A stretch of 64,000 nt of DNA from Trifolium pratense (taxonomy: Eukaryota > Streptophyta > Magnoliopsida > Fabales > Fabaceae). Below are positions 46,372 to 58,602 of the stretch, piece after piece. Numbering within the stretch: the first letter of the stretch is position 1; each line of letters starts with the position of its first letter. The translations under genes and the position numbers were made by a program. The stretch is taken from assembly GCF_020283565.1 (NCBI RefSeq), contig NC_060062.1, forward strand, positions 56,194,439-56,258,438, written 5' to 3'. Below the pieces are notes generated by a model. It saw nothing but the letters and a program-made list of their open reading frames with translations. It did no database searches and had not been told where the DNA came from.

Positions 46372-49300
46372 TCACGGGTCTTTAAAAAGCATCGCCACCT
46401 TATGACGATCAAAATCTCCTCCTTTATAAATTTTCAACCTCTGTTCATTTACTTTAAATGACTTCTCTTCCTCTCCCGGTGTAAAAATTTCCACAGCCCC
46501 ATGTGGAAAGACTTCTATTATAACAAATGGACCAGACCACCGAGACTTCAATTTACCCGGAAACAATCTCAACCGAGAATTGAACAACAAGACTTGTTGT
46601 CCCTTCTTGAACTCCTTACTTACCAAACCTTTGTCATGATACTTCTTTGTTCTTGCTTTGAAAATTACGGCGTTCTCATAAGCCTGTAACCTCCACTCTT
46701 CAAGCTCATTCAGCTTAAGTAACTGCTTCTCACCTGCTATACCTGCATCAAAATTAAGAAATTTTACGGCCCAGTATGCCTTGTGTTAGAGCTCAACCGG
46801 CAAATGGCACGCCTTGCCATAAACCAGTTGGTATGGAGACAATCCCAAGTGAGTCTTGAAAGCAGTTCTATAAGCCCAAAGTGTATCATTAAGCTTCATT
46901 GACCAATCTTTTCTTGAAGTGGAAATCGTTTTCTCAAGAATTTGCTTCAATTGACGGTTAGACACTTCAACTTGTCCGCTTGTTTGTGGATGATATGGAG
47001 TAGCGACTTTGTGCTTCACATTGTATTTTGCCAAGGGATTCTCCAAGTATTTGTTGCAAAAGTGTTTACCTCCATCACTAATAAGAGCTCTAGGCACACC
47101 AAACCGCGTGAAAATATTATTCTTGAGGAATTTCACCACGGTGTGAGCATCATTGGCTTGACACGCAATAGCTTCAACCCATTTTGTCACATAGTCAACA
47201 CATACCAAGATATGGAGGTTAGACTTTGAAGATGGGAAAGGTCCCATAAAGTCAATCCCCCAACAATCAAACGGTTCCACTTCAAGCATTTCATTAAGAG
47301 GCATCTCATCTCTTTTTGACACATTGCCGGTTCTTTGACAATTGTCGCACCTTTTCACGAACTCAACACAATCTTTAAACAATGTCGGCCAAAAGAAACC
47401 GCTTTGAAGCACCTTGGCCGCTGTCCTTGGCCCACTATGATGTCCACCATAAGGAGCGCTATGGCAATGCCACATGATACTTAGCGACTCCTCTTCATCA
47501 ACACATCTCCGAATCACACCATCTTGCCCTACCTTAAAAAGATATGGATCATCCCAAAAGTAAAAGTTAGCATCTCTAAAAAATTTCTTCTTTTGTTGAG
47601 ATGAGTACTCCTCCGGAATTTCATTACCCGCCTTAAAATTTGCCATGTCGGCGAACCAAGGTCTTTTTGAAATCATTAATAATTTTTCATCCGGAAAGTC
47701 CTCATTGATGCACTTCTCCTTCATGGTCACTATGGGATTCTCCAACCTTGACAAGTGGTCAGCTACCACGTTTTCGACACCCTTCTTGTCCTTAATTTCT
47801 AAATCAAATTCTTGCAAGAGTAGTATCCACCTCAAGAGCCTAGGCTTTGAATCGCCTTTTGTGAGGAGATACTTAAGCGCGGAATGATCTGAAAAAACAA
47901 CAACCTAGGATCCAATTAAATAAGAGCGAAATTTTTCCAATGCAAACACTATTGCGAGCAATTCTTTTTCAGTTGTGGTGTAATTTATTTGGTTTTCATT
48001 CAAAACCTTGCTCGCATAGTATATGGCATGGAAAAACTTCTCATGTCGTTGGCCAAGCACCGCTCCAACCGCATAATCACTTGCATCACACATCAACTCA
48101 AATGGGAGGTCCCAATTAGGTGCAATGATTATGGGCGCGGTGACCAACTTTTCCTTAATAACAACAAAAGCTTTCAAACAATCAGCATCAAAATTAAACT
48201 CATTTTCTTTCACAAGGAGGTTACTTAAGGGTTTTGCTATCTTGGAGAAGTCTTTGATGAAACGCCGATAAAAACCGGCATGACCCAAAAAGCTTCTCAC
48301 TCCCTTAACATTTACGGGAGGAGGCAAATCCTTAATAACCTCTATCTTTGATTGGTCAACTTGAATGCCTTTTGAAGAGATTTTGTGCCCAAGCACAATT
48401 CCTTCTTTTACCATAAAATGACATTTTTCCCAATTCAAAACTAAATTGGTACTTATGCATCTCTTCAAAACAGCATTCAAATTAGCTAAGCAATGATCAA
48501 AGGATTTTCCGAAAACAGAGAAATCATCCATAAATACCTCAATTGAGTTCTCCATCATGTCAGCAAAAATAGATAACATACACCGCTGAAACGTAGCCGG
48601 TGCGTTGCATAGTCCAAATGGCATTCTCCAGTAAGCAAATACTCCGAATGGGCATGTAAATGCCGTCTTCTCTTGATCCGCCGGATCCACAACAATCTGA
48701 TTATAACCAGAGTATCCATCCAAAAAGCAATAATAAGCCTGCCCCGCAAGCCTTTCTAACATTTGATCCATGAATGGAAGAGGGAAGTGATCTTTTCTTG
48801 TTGCCAGGTTGAGCCTTCGATAATCGATGCACATCCTCCAACCGGTGACGGTGCGAGTTGGAATTAACTCATTTTTCTCATTCCTCACAACCGTCATACC
48901 ACCCTTTTTAGGGACCACATGAATTGGACTCACCCAAGCACTATCTGAAATTGGATAAATCATACCTGCCTTTAGGAGTTTAAGAACCTCCTTTTTCACT
49001 ACCTCCTTCATGGTTGGATTGAGTTTTCTTTGAGGTTGCACCACGGGTTTATATTCGTCCTCCATTTTTATCTTATGCATACAAAATCCTGGACGAATTC
49101 CCTTCAAATCCTCAATGCTCCAACCCATAGCTTCTTTGTTATCTCTTAACACTCTCACTAGCTTCTCCGCTTCAAGTGAACTCAACTCACTACTTATGAT
49201 TGCCGGTTGTGAAGAATCTTCCCCTAAGAAAACATATTTTAAATGAGAGGGAAGTTCTTTCAACTCGGGAACAACGACTTTTGGATCTTCTCCAACACTT

Positions 49301-50595
49301 TCCTTCTCCACTACCGCATACACATTCTCAAAATCTTTTGGTGTCTCTTCTACCTTACATGCTTCAAGTTGACGGAGGCAAATTTCAATCTCCTTGTCCC
49401 ATTCATCTTCCAAATCATCAATAGAATTAACAATAACTCTTTCTAATGGTAAGGATGGTGTTTCTTCAACTAAGACATCTTCCACCACTTCCTCAATTAC
49501 ATCAACTTTGAAACATTGTGGTTCATCATCATGGTGTTTCATAGCTTTGAACACATTGAACATGACTTGCTCTCCATGTGTTCTCAACATAAGTTCTCCC
49601 ATCTCGACATCAATCAATGCTCTACCGGTAGCTAAAAATGGCCTACCCAATAACAACGGTTCTACCTCGGCATCATCTTCCATATCAAGAATTACAAAAT
49701 CCGCCGGAAACACAAATTCAGCAACCCTTACCAATACATCATGAATTATGCCATATGGATGCACTATTGATCGATCGGCCAAAGAGAGTTGCATCTTTGT
49801 AGGTTTAGCAACCGCCCCCGGTATCTTCTTCATCATGGACAACGGCATTAAATTGATGCTTGCTCCTAAATCACATAGAGCTCGACCGACAGAAATGTTG
49901 CCTATAGAACATGGTATAGTAAAGCTTCCTGGATCTTTCTTCTTTTGAGGAAGCTTCTTTTGGATTATAGCACTACATTCCTCAGTCATATCAACCGTGT
50001 CGTCATCAAGAGGTTTCCGCTTCTTTGTCAAGAGGTCTTTCATAAATTTGGCATAAATCGGCATTTGTTCCAACACTTCTGCAAAAGGAATATTAATTTG
50101 GAGATCATGAAGCATCTTCATAAACTTTTTGAATTGTTGGTGATCATTTGCCTTTGCCTTGTTCTTGCGCGGATATGGCAATTTGGTGTGGATTGAATTT
50201 TCTTTTTCTTCCACATCCTTACCCTTCTTCTTTTCAACTTTCTTCTCATCACTCTCTTTCTCATTTTCAACTAACTCCTCAATTTCAACTTCAGGCTCAA
50301 CTAGTTGTTCACACTCTTTTTCGACTTCTCCCTCAACATTATTTTCAACTTCTCCCTCAACATTATTTTTTTCTTTCTCTTTCTCAACACTAGACTCACT
50401 TTTTTTCTTTGTCACAACTTCCGGTGAAGGAACCACTCTACTCCTCAAATTAATAGCCTTGCAACTTTCATGGCCGAGATTATCTTTTGTAGACCCCCTC
50501 AAAACCATTATTTTGAGTAGCTGCAAATTGTCTTGACAATTGACCCATTTGATTTTCAAGGTTTTTAATTGAAGCTTCATGATTCTTGTTGGCAA
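46372..50595 (-). pseudogene. Athila pol: protease, RT, RNase H, integrase (two stops)
   Basis: The frame is in phase from 50595 to the stop at 46372-46374, with in-frame stops at 47905-47907 (TAG, in RNase H after RSYLIGS) and 46786-46788 (TAA, late integrase). A charged linker (EKEKNNVEGEVENNVEGEVE) precedes the protease (ALCDLGASINLM). Reverse transcriptase has MCIDYRRLN, YCFLDGYSGYNQI and FMDDFSVFG. RNase H has FELMCDASDYAVGA and TTEKELLAIV. Integrase has the HHCC zinc finger (CDNCQRTG), [16 protein letters not shown] and the closing chromodomain-free tail. The 5' end overlaps gag by 116 bp in another frame. Confidence 0.92.
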
Positions 50596-51982
50596 TGTCT
50601 TGATTGGCTTTCATCTGATCTTGATTGGCTTTCATCTGATCTTGGCTCATCTTCATTGCCTCAAAATTTCCTTGAGTCACCTTGATAAATTGAGTAAGAG
50701 TATCTTCTAGCTGAGACGGTTTTCTTTGTTGAGAATTCTGTGAAGATGATTGTTGTTGAGATTGAGAAGACCCTTGATTTCCTCCCCAACCAAAATTTGG
50801 ATGATCTCTCCAACCCGGATTATAAGTGTTAGAGTACGGGTTGTGATTGGGATTGCTTCTCTTGAAATTAGCTAAATATTTAGCTTCTTCTGAACCTTCA
50901 GGAAAACATTCACCGTTGGCATGGCCTTGCCCACAAAAATCACATTTCAAATCTTGAGCTGCCATGACTTGCATTTGTGGATTGGAAGAATTTGTAAAGT
51001 GTTTCAACATTGTTGCCATTTGAGTATTCATCAAAGTTGATTGAGCTAGGAGAGCGGTTTGAGTATCAAGCTCTAGCATGCCTGGCTTTTTCTTCGCACC
51101 CCGATCATTTTGAACTCTATACTCATTTTGAGCCATGGATTCCACTAACTCTCTAGCTTCAATTTCATTCTTATTTTTCAATGACCCACCTGCCGATGCA
51201 TCCAAAAACATTTTTGTTTGAGGCCTTAATCCTTGAGTAAAATGCTGCATCTGAGTATGATTATCAAGCCCATGCTTGGGACATCTCTTCAGACAAAGTT
51301 TAAATCTTTCCCATGCATCATACAAAGTTTCAGAATCTCCCTGCTCAAAGCTTGTAATTTCAGCTTTTCTTTCAAGGTACTTATGAATGGGAAAGTACCT
51401 ATCTAAGAATTTAATTTCCAGCTCTTGCCAAGTATTGATGGTGTTCGGTGGTATGGTATCTAACCAGTCCTTTGCTCTTCCAGTTAAGGAGTATTTGAAA
51501 AGCCTTAACCTCTTTGATGATTCAGATATATTTGGTGGATCAGTATAGTCACATGCCTCATAGAAACGTTGCAAATGGATGTTTGGGCATTGAGACTCGG
51601 CACCAGAGTATTGATCTTCCTTGAGGGCACTTAGCACTGAATTTTTAATCTCAAATGACACTGGATTTCTTGGTTGAAATCCCAAATTCGCCAGTTCTCC
51701 ATTGTTTCTTTGGCCGTAATCACCTAGTGTCCTTAAAGGAGGTGGTGGATCTGCAGCCATGATGTTGGCTTCGTCGTCCGGTACGTCTGGACTAGAAATC
51801 TCCTCTTCACTTATGTTTGGTGCAACACTTGCTAACCGAGCAGCTTCACGAGCTAATCGCGCCGCTTTTCTGTTTGCTTTAGCTGTTTTCTCGATCTCAG
51901 GGTCAAAGAGAAGTTCTCTAACTACCTTCCTACCTTGCATAAACAACCAGAAAATACCTTTAGAAGCAACTGCACTACACAA
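50480..51982 (-). CDS. Athila gag
   Basis: This is a 500-residue open frame starting about 155 bp inside the 5' LTR. The retrotransposon gag domain spans about residues 140-260 (KRLRLFKYSLTGRAKDWLD, WQELEIKFLDRYFP). A zinc knuckle of the form C-x2-C-x3-H-x4-C (CDFCGQGHANGEC) lies near residue 345. A Gln/Ser-rich and Asn/Gln-coil tail contains the repeat DQMKANQ. It ends at 50480 after a run of five C (plus 50494-50498) that shifts it out of the pol frame. With one base fewer the frame would run on into pol, as in most Athila elements, so the shift is probably a decay indel. Confidence 0.88.
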   Translation of the reverse strand: MCSAVASKGIFWLFMQGRKVVRELLFDPEIEKTAKANRKAARLAREAARLASVAPNISEEEISSPDVPDDEANIMAADPPPPLRTLGDYGQRNNGELANLGFQPRNPVSFEIKNSVLSALKEDQYSGAESQCPNIHLQRFYEACDYTDPPNISESSKRLRLFKYSLTGRAKDWLDTIPPNTINTWQELEIKFLDRYFPIHKYLERKAEITSFEQGDSETLYDAWERFKLCLKRCPKHGLDNHTQMQHFTQGLRPQTKMFLDASAGGSLKNKNEIEARELVESMAQNEYRVQNDRGAKKKPGMLELDTQTALLAQSTLMNTQMATMLKHFTNSSNPQMQVMAAQDLKCDFCGQGHANGECFPEGSEEAKYLANFKRSNPNHNPYSNTYNPGWRDHPNFGWGGNQGSSQSQQQSSSQNSQQRKPSQLEDTLTQFIKVTQGNFEAMKMSQDQMKANQDQMKANQDIANKNHEASIKNLENQMGQLSRQFAATQNNGFEGVYKR

Positions 51983-52114
51983 GAATGAAAAAGAAAATAA
52001 AATTTAGAACTTGTTTTTTTTTTTTGTTTTTTTTTTATGAGAAAAGCAACAAAAATAAAAAATAGTGAATTTTACTAAGTAATGTCCAATTGCCTTGTTG
52101 AATCAATCAACAAT

Positions 52115-52131
52115 CCCCGACAACGGCGCCA
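52115..52131 (-). promoter_or_regulatory. Primer binding site of the Athila-type element
   Basis: The plus strand ccccgacaacggcgcca is the 3' end of a plant tRNA-Asp with one difference (gac for ggc). It lies six bases from the 5' LTR start. Confidence 0.85.
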
Positions 52132-52137
52132 AAAACT

Positions 52138-54286
52138 TGATAGAAATTTAGCAAGTGTACTAAATCGCCGTCAAGTAGTATAATAAATCGTTCTTTCCGC
52201 AGGGATTGTTGTAATTCAAATGGAAATTGAAGGCATACTTAAGAAAATTGACATAATAGTAACAAAGGGGGGAGTTTGCTTGGTTCAAAGTTTTGATCAT
52301 AAACTTAAGAAATGACTTAAAATTCAAATTGATAAAGATAAGCGATTGATCCTTTTGGTTCATCTAATTACTATTTCTCTTGGTAATTTCATGTATGATA
52401 ACAAATTACTCAATTTAGTTTCATGATTAGATTAAACATAATTGATTATGCCCAATGTCTTGGTAACATAATCCTCTCCCTTGATCATTAATCCCTAATG
52501 AAATTCTGGCACACTAGTGTTAAGATGTTGTACTCAACGCTTCACCACTATAATACACTCTTAATGCGTGAATCAATGATCCAACATCCAATAGCGCATA
52601 CACAAGGAATAATAAACTAAACAAACTGAAAATAAATTAACACAGTAATTTGTTAACCCAGTTCAGCATAAGCCTACTCTGGGGGATACCAATCCAGGAG
52701 TGAATCCACTATGATAGTATTAGTTTGAAGCCCTCAATAAACTTCCCGTTTATGACTTCTCACCTAATCACCACCCGTGCTATATTCTACCTAAGACACA
52801 CCTAGGTATGAGAACCTCCGCTCACCTCCTCTTGACCACAGCCACTGTGATCGTACAATACTAGATTTAATATGTGAAGACACACTTCATAAAACACACA
52901 CCAATTCCTTACTTAAAAGCTTTGGAATTGTATACACACACTATCTCCTTGCTTAGAAGCTCCAGAGATATTACAATGCACAAACACACAGTTCCTAGTC
53001 TAGTGGGAAATCAACACAAGACTTAGAACACAATAAACACAATACTAAAACCTAAACTCACGCTTTGTAAGACTCAATTCTGGTTTCAGTGATTTGAACA
53101 AAGGCTTCAACCTTCTTTAAATAGCCTTCCCGAGCTCAGGCTAGGTCTTCAGTTAGGCTTCAATGGCATAGCTTGATTAATGGATCCTTCAAGGAATATT
53201 CTTCGATTAAAATGTTTTGTTTCCTTAACTTGAAGATCTGATTAGTAAGCAAAACTTGATCACGAGATCCATTAATAATTATGCGTGACAACGCTCCTTA
53301 TCACAAACGATCATTTATTATGGATTCCATATTTAGAACTTAGGCGCGAGATCTCAACATACACAGGCCCGGCCTACTGGATGTGGTATCCAATGTTGAA
53401 GCATTGTACCGAACATCTTGCTTATACTGGATGGTGGAAGCATGTAGTTCCACATCAGGAAAGATCACATGTTTTAGCAAAATGAGGCCAATCAAACAAC
53501 GCCAACACCTAATTTCTTAGGATGATCGATGATCAATTGAGGAATAAAAACTTTAATCTTTTAAATCTCAATTAACAATCCAAAATGTCTTAAGTAAAGT
53601 CAATTGATCAATTATTCCTAGATCGATGATTCATTCCTATTTTCATAGTAAAACAAATGATTGAAATCATCATACAATTGGCCAAATCATATAAAGCATT
53701 AAGCATAAAGAATAATCAATAGAAACTAACTTTGTAATTCATTCATCATATCAAATGACAATCCCATTCTTCAAGATCAAAAGTAATTATAATCCCCTAA
53801 GGATCAATCATAAAGATTTAGCCAAACATGTTCAAATAAGAAATTACATTAACATGAGTGAAAGAAATCATCATTACAAGAAGGGATTAGATGTGTTTCC
53901 ACCCTTGAATCCTTGCTTGAATGCCTCTTTGATCCTCTGAAATAGCCGTCAAAAATCAGTTCTTGATCCAATATTTCGTAACCCTAAAATGAGAAACTGT
54001 TTCCAATTTATAGTGCAGAATTCGTGCCAAGCCAGGCTTGGCTCTACCCAAGCTGGGCGCAGATTGCAGTGGCTCAGACAGAAAAATAAAATTTTTCTGA
54101 GCCAGGCTTGGTTTTCTTGAGCCAGGCTTCGTTGACAGCAATAACACCAAATTTGATTCCTTTCTTCCAATCCGAGAAACATTAAAACTCAATGTAATTC
54201 CTTGTATTATTGTACTAAAATATGGTAAAAACTACTTGTTTGCTTGCATTTGCTTAAAAGAACATAGAAATGACACGAAGTCATCA
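52138..54286 (-). repeat. 5' LTR of the Athila-type element, split by a solo LTR
   Basis: The LTR sequence is continuous with the other copy except for the insert 52499-53512. Excluding the insert and its duplicated CCTAA, its length is about 1135 bp. It differs from 41329-42467 at about 10 sites and lacks a 4-bp att-a repeat near 52434. Confidence 0.95.
52499..53507 (-). mobile_element. Solo LTR inserted in the Athila 5' LTR
   Basis: A 1009-bp block starting TG (tgaaattctggcac) and ending CA (aacgccaaca) is flanked by the 5-bp duplication CCTAA (52494-52498 and 53508-53512). It has no internal coding region, so it is an LTR left after unequal recombination of a full element. On the minus strand it starts TGTTGGCG and has a TATA-like ctatttaaag (near plus 53120), which favours minus orientation. 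No partner LTR exists in the window. Confidence 0.88.
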
Positions 54287-54915
54287 ACCATCAAGATGGT
54301 CTTCCCTCTTCCTTTCATGTTCTTTTCAGCCGTTCTTAACATGGCTGCAAGCTGGGGCAATGATTTATCCATGTCATTCATTAAGAAGTTCATGACAAAT
54401 TGGCTAAAACTCTCCGACAACGATTGCAAGATGAGGTCAATAGCCAGTTCCCTCTCAAGGGGTAAACCCAACCTTTCAAGGTTCTCTACATACCCAATCA
54501 TTTTGAGTACATGAGGCCCTACAGGGTTTCCCTCCGACAGCTTGGTTTGGAAGAGAGCCTTTGAGACATCAAACCTTTCATGCCTTGCTTGCTCTTGGTA
54601 TAGAGTCTTGAGGTGTTCGATCATATCGAACGCCGCCATGTTTTCGTGCTGTTTTTGCAACTCAGCAGTCATGGTCGCAAGCATGATGCACGAGACTTCT
54701 ATGGCATCATTGACATGCCTATTATAAGCATCTCTTTCAGCCCTAGTAGCCCCATCAGGTGCCTCTTCAGGAACAGGCTCATCTAGCACATACAGCTTTT
54801 TCTCGTGTTTGAGGACAATCCTCAAGTTTCTGTGCCAGTTTAAAAAGTTTGTTTCATTCAGTTTATCCTTCTCAATGATAGATCGCAAAATGTTGTTTGA
54901 GGTGTTAGATGCCAT
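54287..54915 (-). pseudogene. Copia 3 gag, N-terminal part
   Basis: The frame begins at ATG 54915 and matches the UBN2 gag domain (LNETNFLNWHRNLRIVLKHE, LYQEQARHERFDVSKALF). After about 209 codons it is cut by the Athila insertion. The remainder of the apparent open frame (54286-54232) is Gypsy LTR read-through. The zinc knuckle and pol continue at 41328. Confidence 0.9.
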
Positions 54916-56254
54916 CTACAATTTAAAACATACAAAGTAAGTATCACGAGTTTAACATATTTAATTCGGCCTTTAATTAAATACGCTCCCACTATTTTAT
55001 TCAAATCAAATGACCTTCAAGCATATGATTCGGAAAATCCCGTTGGAAGATTTTCTAGAGGGTTGAAATCCTTATTTCACCTTGTTTTGAGTCAGCGGGG
55101 GCTGATCCCCCAAAACTTAGTTATTTAGGTAGGAACATTTCCAATTGTATCATATACAACTTTCAAATCATTTGGGTGAGTAACTCTTACTCTTATCTAT
55201 CGTATAAACGTTCCCAATTATTGCTTCTAAATATATTCTAATCTTATTAAAATAAATTTAGTTAAGTTAAACCCAAACGAATAACAATCGGGTAGATGGA
55301 ACTACCACACCGCAACTTACCATTATAAAACGTGTGCTTCACGGAGGCAAACCCACACATTCGATATTGATCTTGAAGGGTGTTATCCATTTTGGAAAGC
55401 ATTGAACTTAATATATTAGATGAAGGATTTTAGCTAATTTGATCTCACCTCACCACGGCTTATATATCATATATATTTGCACTCCAATCATTCAAGCATG
55501 CATAACAATTACACAAAATAAAAGTGATATGATTATGGACCCTAACGCTATGATCCTCTCAAGCCAATGAGAGAATCTAAACTAGTCCTAGAAACGACTT
55601 TGCTTCTCCAAGCTAGACCTCCAAGGTTGTTCAAGCGTCACGGTTCTTCTTACTTCCTTTTATTCTAATTACATTACATAAAAGAAAAACTCGTTTTACA
55701 TACGAGGGAGTGGATGAGAAGAGAATGTACATATAGAATTTAAGAGAGAGGCACGACACGCAGACCGTATTTCAAAATCCCAACAAATGAAATAAAAGAC
55801 TAAGGCCATAATCACTCACAATAAAATAATAACAAACACACTTTTATTATTATTATTAAAGTCTCATAATTAAATAAATTAAATTAAAATCCGGCAATTG
55901 ATCACACTACATAGAGTTAGCCGGAGTTCAGCTGAATAATTTATTAACTCTAATTTTATTTGAACCAAATTCAAAAAAAAAACTAAAAGGAGTGGTATAT
56001 CATCATATATCACGCATGAGTTGATAGAAAATATGTTTCCATGTGATCAATTACCGGTAATTATCAAACATATGTCTCCCATAGATATATCAAACATATA
56101 TTTATTAAACATATGTATCAAATATCCGATGGAAAAATATGTCACCATAGATATGTCAAAAATATTTATGTATATATATAAATCAGCCACGTATACCGGT
56201 AATTATCACTTGGAAACAATCTGGCTTAATTCTTATGAAAAGATTCATTTGAAT

Positions 56255-56754
56255 TAAATTGATTTTGTTTTTTTTTTTATAATCAAAATTTTATTATAAG
56301 GAGTACAAAGGGGTACTCAAACCCTTACAACAAAAAACACTAAATTAAGTGCTCATAATACATGACATAGGATTTAAACACCAAAAAGGAAAAGGAATAC
56401 AAGTCTTACGCCCATACCGACTAGTGAACCACAACCAAGAATGAAGTTTAATTGTCTCCAATAATGACGAAACATCCGGAATATTGCCCTTAAAAATTAC
56501 TTTATTGCGAAGATTCCAAATATTCCAAGTGGTTGCCAACCATACCAAGTACCGAACACGACCTTTGTCTTTCATTTTGAACAAATCACCAAATAAAAGA
56601 AAATGATCTCTACCTTCGACTCCGGTTTGTAACGATGTCCCTAACCAAGATAAAACTTTGTTCCATACTCCCTTACTAAAAGGACATGAAAAGAAAAGAT
56701 GATTTTCGTCCTCAGCTTGTTGAAAACAAAAGACGCATGATAAATTGATTTTGT
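56255..56754 (-). mobile_element. 5'-truncated LINE with 14-bp target duplication
   Basis: The direct repeat TAAATTGATTTTGT at 56255-56268 and 56741-56754 flanks 472 bp. The plus strand of the insert begins with poly-T. On the minus strand it encodes the C-terminal zf-RVT module of a plant LINE (CVFCFQQAEDENHLFFSC .. FSKGVWNKVLSWLG), then WLATTWNIWNLRNKVIFKG and a short tail. It is only the last 150 or so codons, as expected of incomplete reverse transcription. Confidence 0.9.
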
Positions 56755-57182
56755 ATCAACACTTGATACGAGAACCCTAACCGCCACTTTGTAAACCCTA
56801 CTTATAATGACACAACACTTGCACCGTTATAAATCCTTATTGCAATAACATGATCATACCAAATCAAGTACTTTGATTCTTTATTCTACATGATGATCGA
56901 AATTTAAAACTTCACCAGATTCGGTTCCGAAGCACTTCACCAGATACGGTTCCGAAGTTTCAAATATCAATTATCAAATACGAACAAATATCATGACTTA
57001 ATTATTTTATGATCAAAATCAGTATATCACATATACTATTATCGCATAGGGTTTAAAGTTGATGTGATGCCGATTTTAATTCCCTTTATTATTTAATTAA
57101 TTCAAATATGTGTAAACGAATTTAAACAAATTGTTTAAACATAAACAGTAAACAAAACAATCCGATTCAAGGTTTCATAATT

Positions 57183-57195
57183 GGCTCTGATACCA
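57183..57195 (-). promoter_or_regulatory. Primer binding site of Copia 3
   Basis: The minus strand TGGTATCAGAGCC is complementary to the 3' end of initiator-methionine tRNA. It lies one base from the 5' LTR. Confidence 0.92.
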
Positions 57196-57196
57196 C

Positions 57197-58597
57197 TGAA
57201 GGGAAATCAATATATCAGAAGCAGCGGAATTTATAAAAATTCGATTTCCTTTCCTTGGATCATTACGAAAGAGCAATGAATCAGTGATAGTGTTGTTACC
57301 TTACAAGTAGTGGAAGAGAAGTTTCGATCACAAGCTGAGCAACCTAGCAAAGCCTCTACTCGTCCACACCGAACGGTTCTCCTCCGGTACCCGATACTAG
57401 CCAAGTAATCAGAGGTTAGAGAGAAGAGAGTGCTCTTTTGTTTTTCTCAAAAACCAAAAAGTGTTTCTGACTATAGCATAAGGGTTCTATTTATAGAACC
57501 TCTTTGTATGCTCTCCAAGTCAAGTGATAGTGGACTTCCTTAAGCCCATTAACCTTTTGCCAACTAATTAGCAATTTTTTACTAATTGCACCCTATTCAT
57601 AAGTCTTACTTATGTTTCTCCTTATGACTGTTCATTTGTGTGTGACCCTATAGGATCTTGCCACGTTGGCAATAATATTAAATCCTATTTTAATATTATA
57701 AACAGTGAGCGGTATCTAGCAATACATCACTGCTACCCAAGTGACAAGAATGTCAGGTGATCTTACGAAACCTTTCCATGATAATATATATGTGTACAAT
57801 TACTCCTTTGTCCTCATATCTTTATTGAACACAAGACATAGATAGTGTCATCCTTGTATAGTTCAATATTTGTATTTCTTGATCCCGAAGCATACTGAGT
57901 AACGAATAAGTCCAATATCTCATATTGACTTAATTCGGCATGGCCATGCAATTTTTCAGTCATGTTCATCAAGAGGCCTAAAGATATATCTCCCGTTATG
58001 CAGGAGGGACAAATCCCATCTATGACACTCATGTCCCTCAGCATGGTTCGTCAAATGCCCATTAACCGACGTTATAATTATCATGTTACAGATAACGTTT
58101 GAACGACAATAAAACATTTAAGTCCACATCTAGGGATCATAGTGGTTTCAGGTCTAAGAGTGATATACACTATTATCACTATGAGAGTATCTTATGATAC
58201 TTTCATAACATACTATGTAGTACTCTCATGGTGGGTCAATCCAATATAAATATTACTCCTAATACTTATACCTATGTATAGACTTAATATCTCATATTCA
58301 TGACCCGTGAGATGTGGTCATCAGTCTACATACATAATAGTCTCTACGCTTTATTATTATCCCACTTCATATTAAAGCTTGACTACGGATACTTTTAAGA
58401 ATAGTGTTCTTTAAGTTAATGTAATCTCACGATTAAGTCTCACTTAATGTTTCATCACATGAACTATCTATTCTAGGGACTTTATTAATCTTTACAACAA
58501 TTATAATAAAGAATGTCATACTTTATTTAATAATAAATGTCATGATACATAGCATAAGTTTAACATAAACTATTGGCCTCTAGGGCTTACACCAACA
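57197..58597 (-). repeat. 5' LTR of Copia 3
   Basis: 1401 bp, tgaagggaaatcaatatatc .. cttacaccaaca. Alignment to 36578-37978 shows substitutions only, no indel seen. It is followed by target duplication GTCTC. Confidence 0.95.
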
Positions 58598-58602
58598 GTC
58601 TC

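Larger units (their letters stand above)
41329..54286 (-). mobile_element. Ty3/Gypsy Athila-type retrotransposon nested in Copia 3
   Basis: Left LTR 41329-42467, right LTR 52138-54286, the right one enlarged by a solo LTR. The target duplication ACCAT is at 41324-41328 and 54287-54291 in the Copia gag. The primer site matches the 3' end of a tRNA-Asp (TGGCGCCGTTGTCGGGG on the minus strand, 52115-52131), as used by Athila. The order is gag, protease, RT, RNase H, integrase, then an extra ORF after pol. The FMDDFSVFG RT motif also fits Athila. LTRs differ at about 10 positions plus a 4-bp indel over 1139 bp. Confidence 0.95.
54916..57196 (-). other. Long untranslated leader of Copia 3
   Basis: This is about 2.3 kb between the 5' LTR and gag, or about 1.8 kb without the LINE insertion. 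It is AT-rich. No open frame of interest is seen. Long leaders are known in some Copia lineages and may hold packaging signals. Confidence 0.6.
36578..58597 (-). mobile_element. Ty1/Copia LTR retrotransposon 3, with nested insertions
   Basis: The LTRs of 1401 bp are at 36578-37978 and 57197-58597, with target duplication GTCTC at 36573-36577 and 58598-58602. The primer site TGGTATCAGAGCC (minus strand of 57183-57195) is one base from the right LTR, so the element runs right to left. The polypurine tract is gtgggagatt beside the left LTR. Without inserts it would be about 8.5 kb. It is interrupted by an Athila-type Gypsy in gag and a LINE in its long leader. The two LTRs differ at about 12 sites by eye (0.9 percent). 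pol has four stops. Confidence 0.95.
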
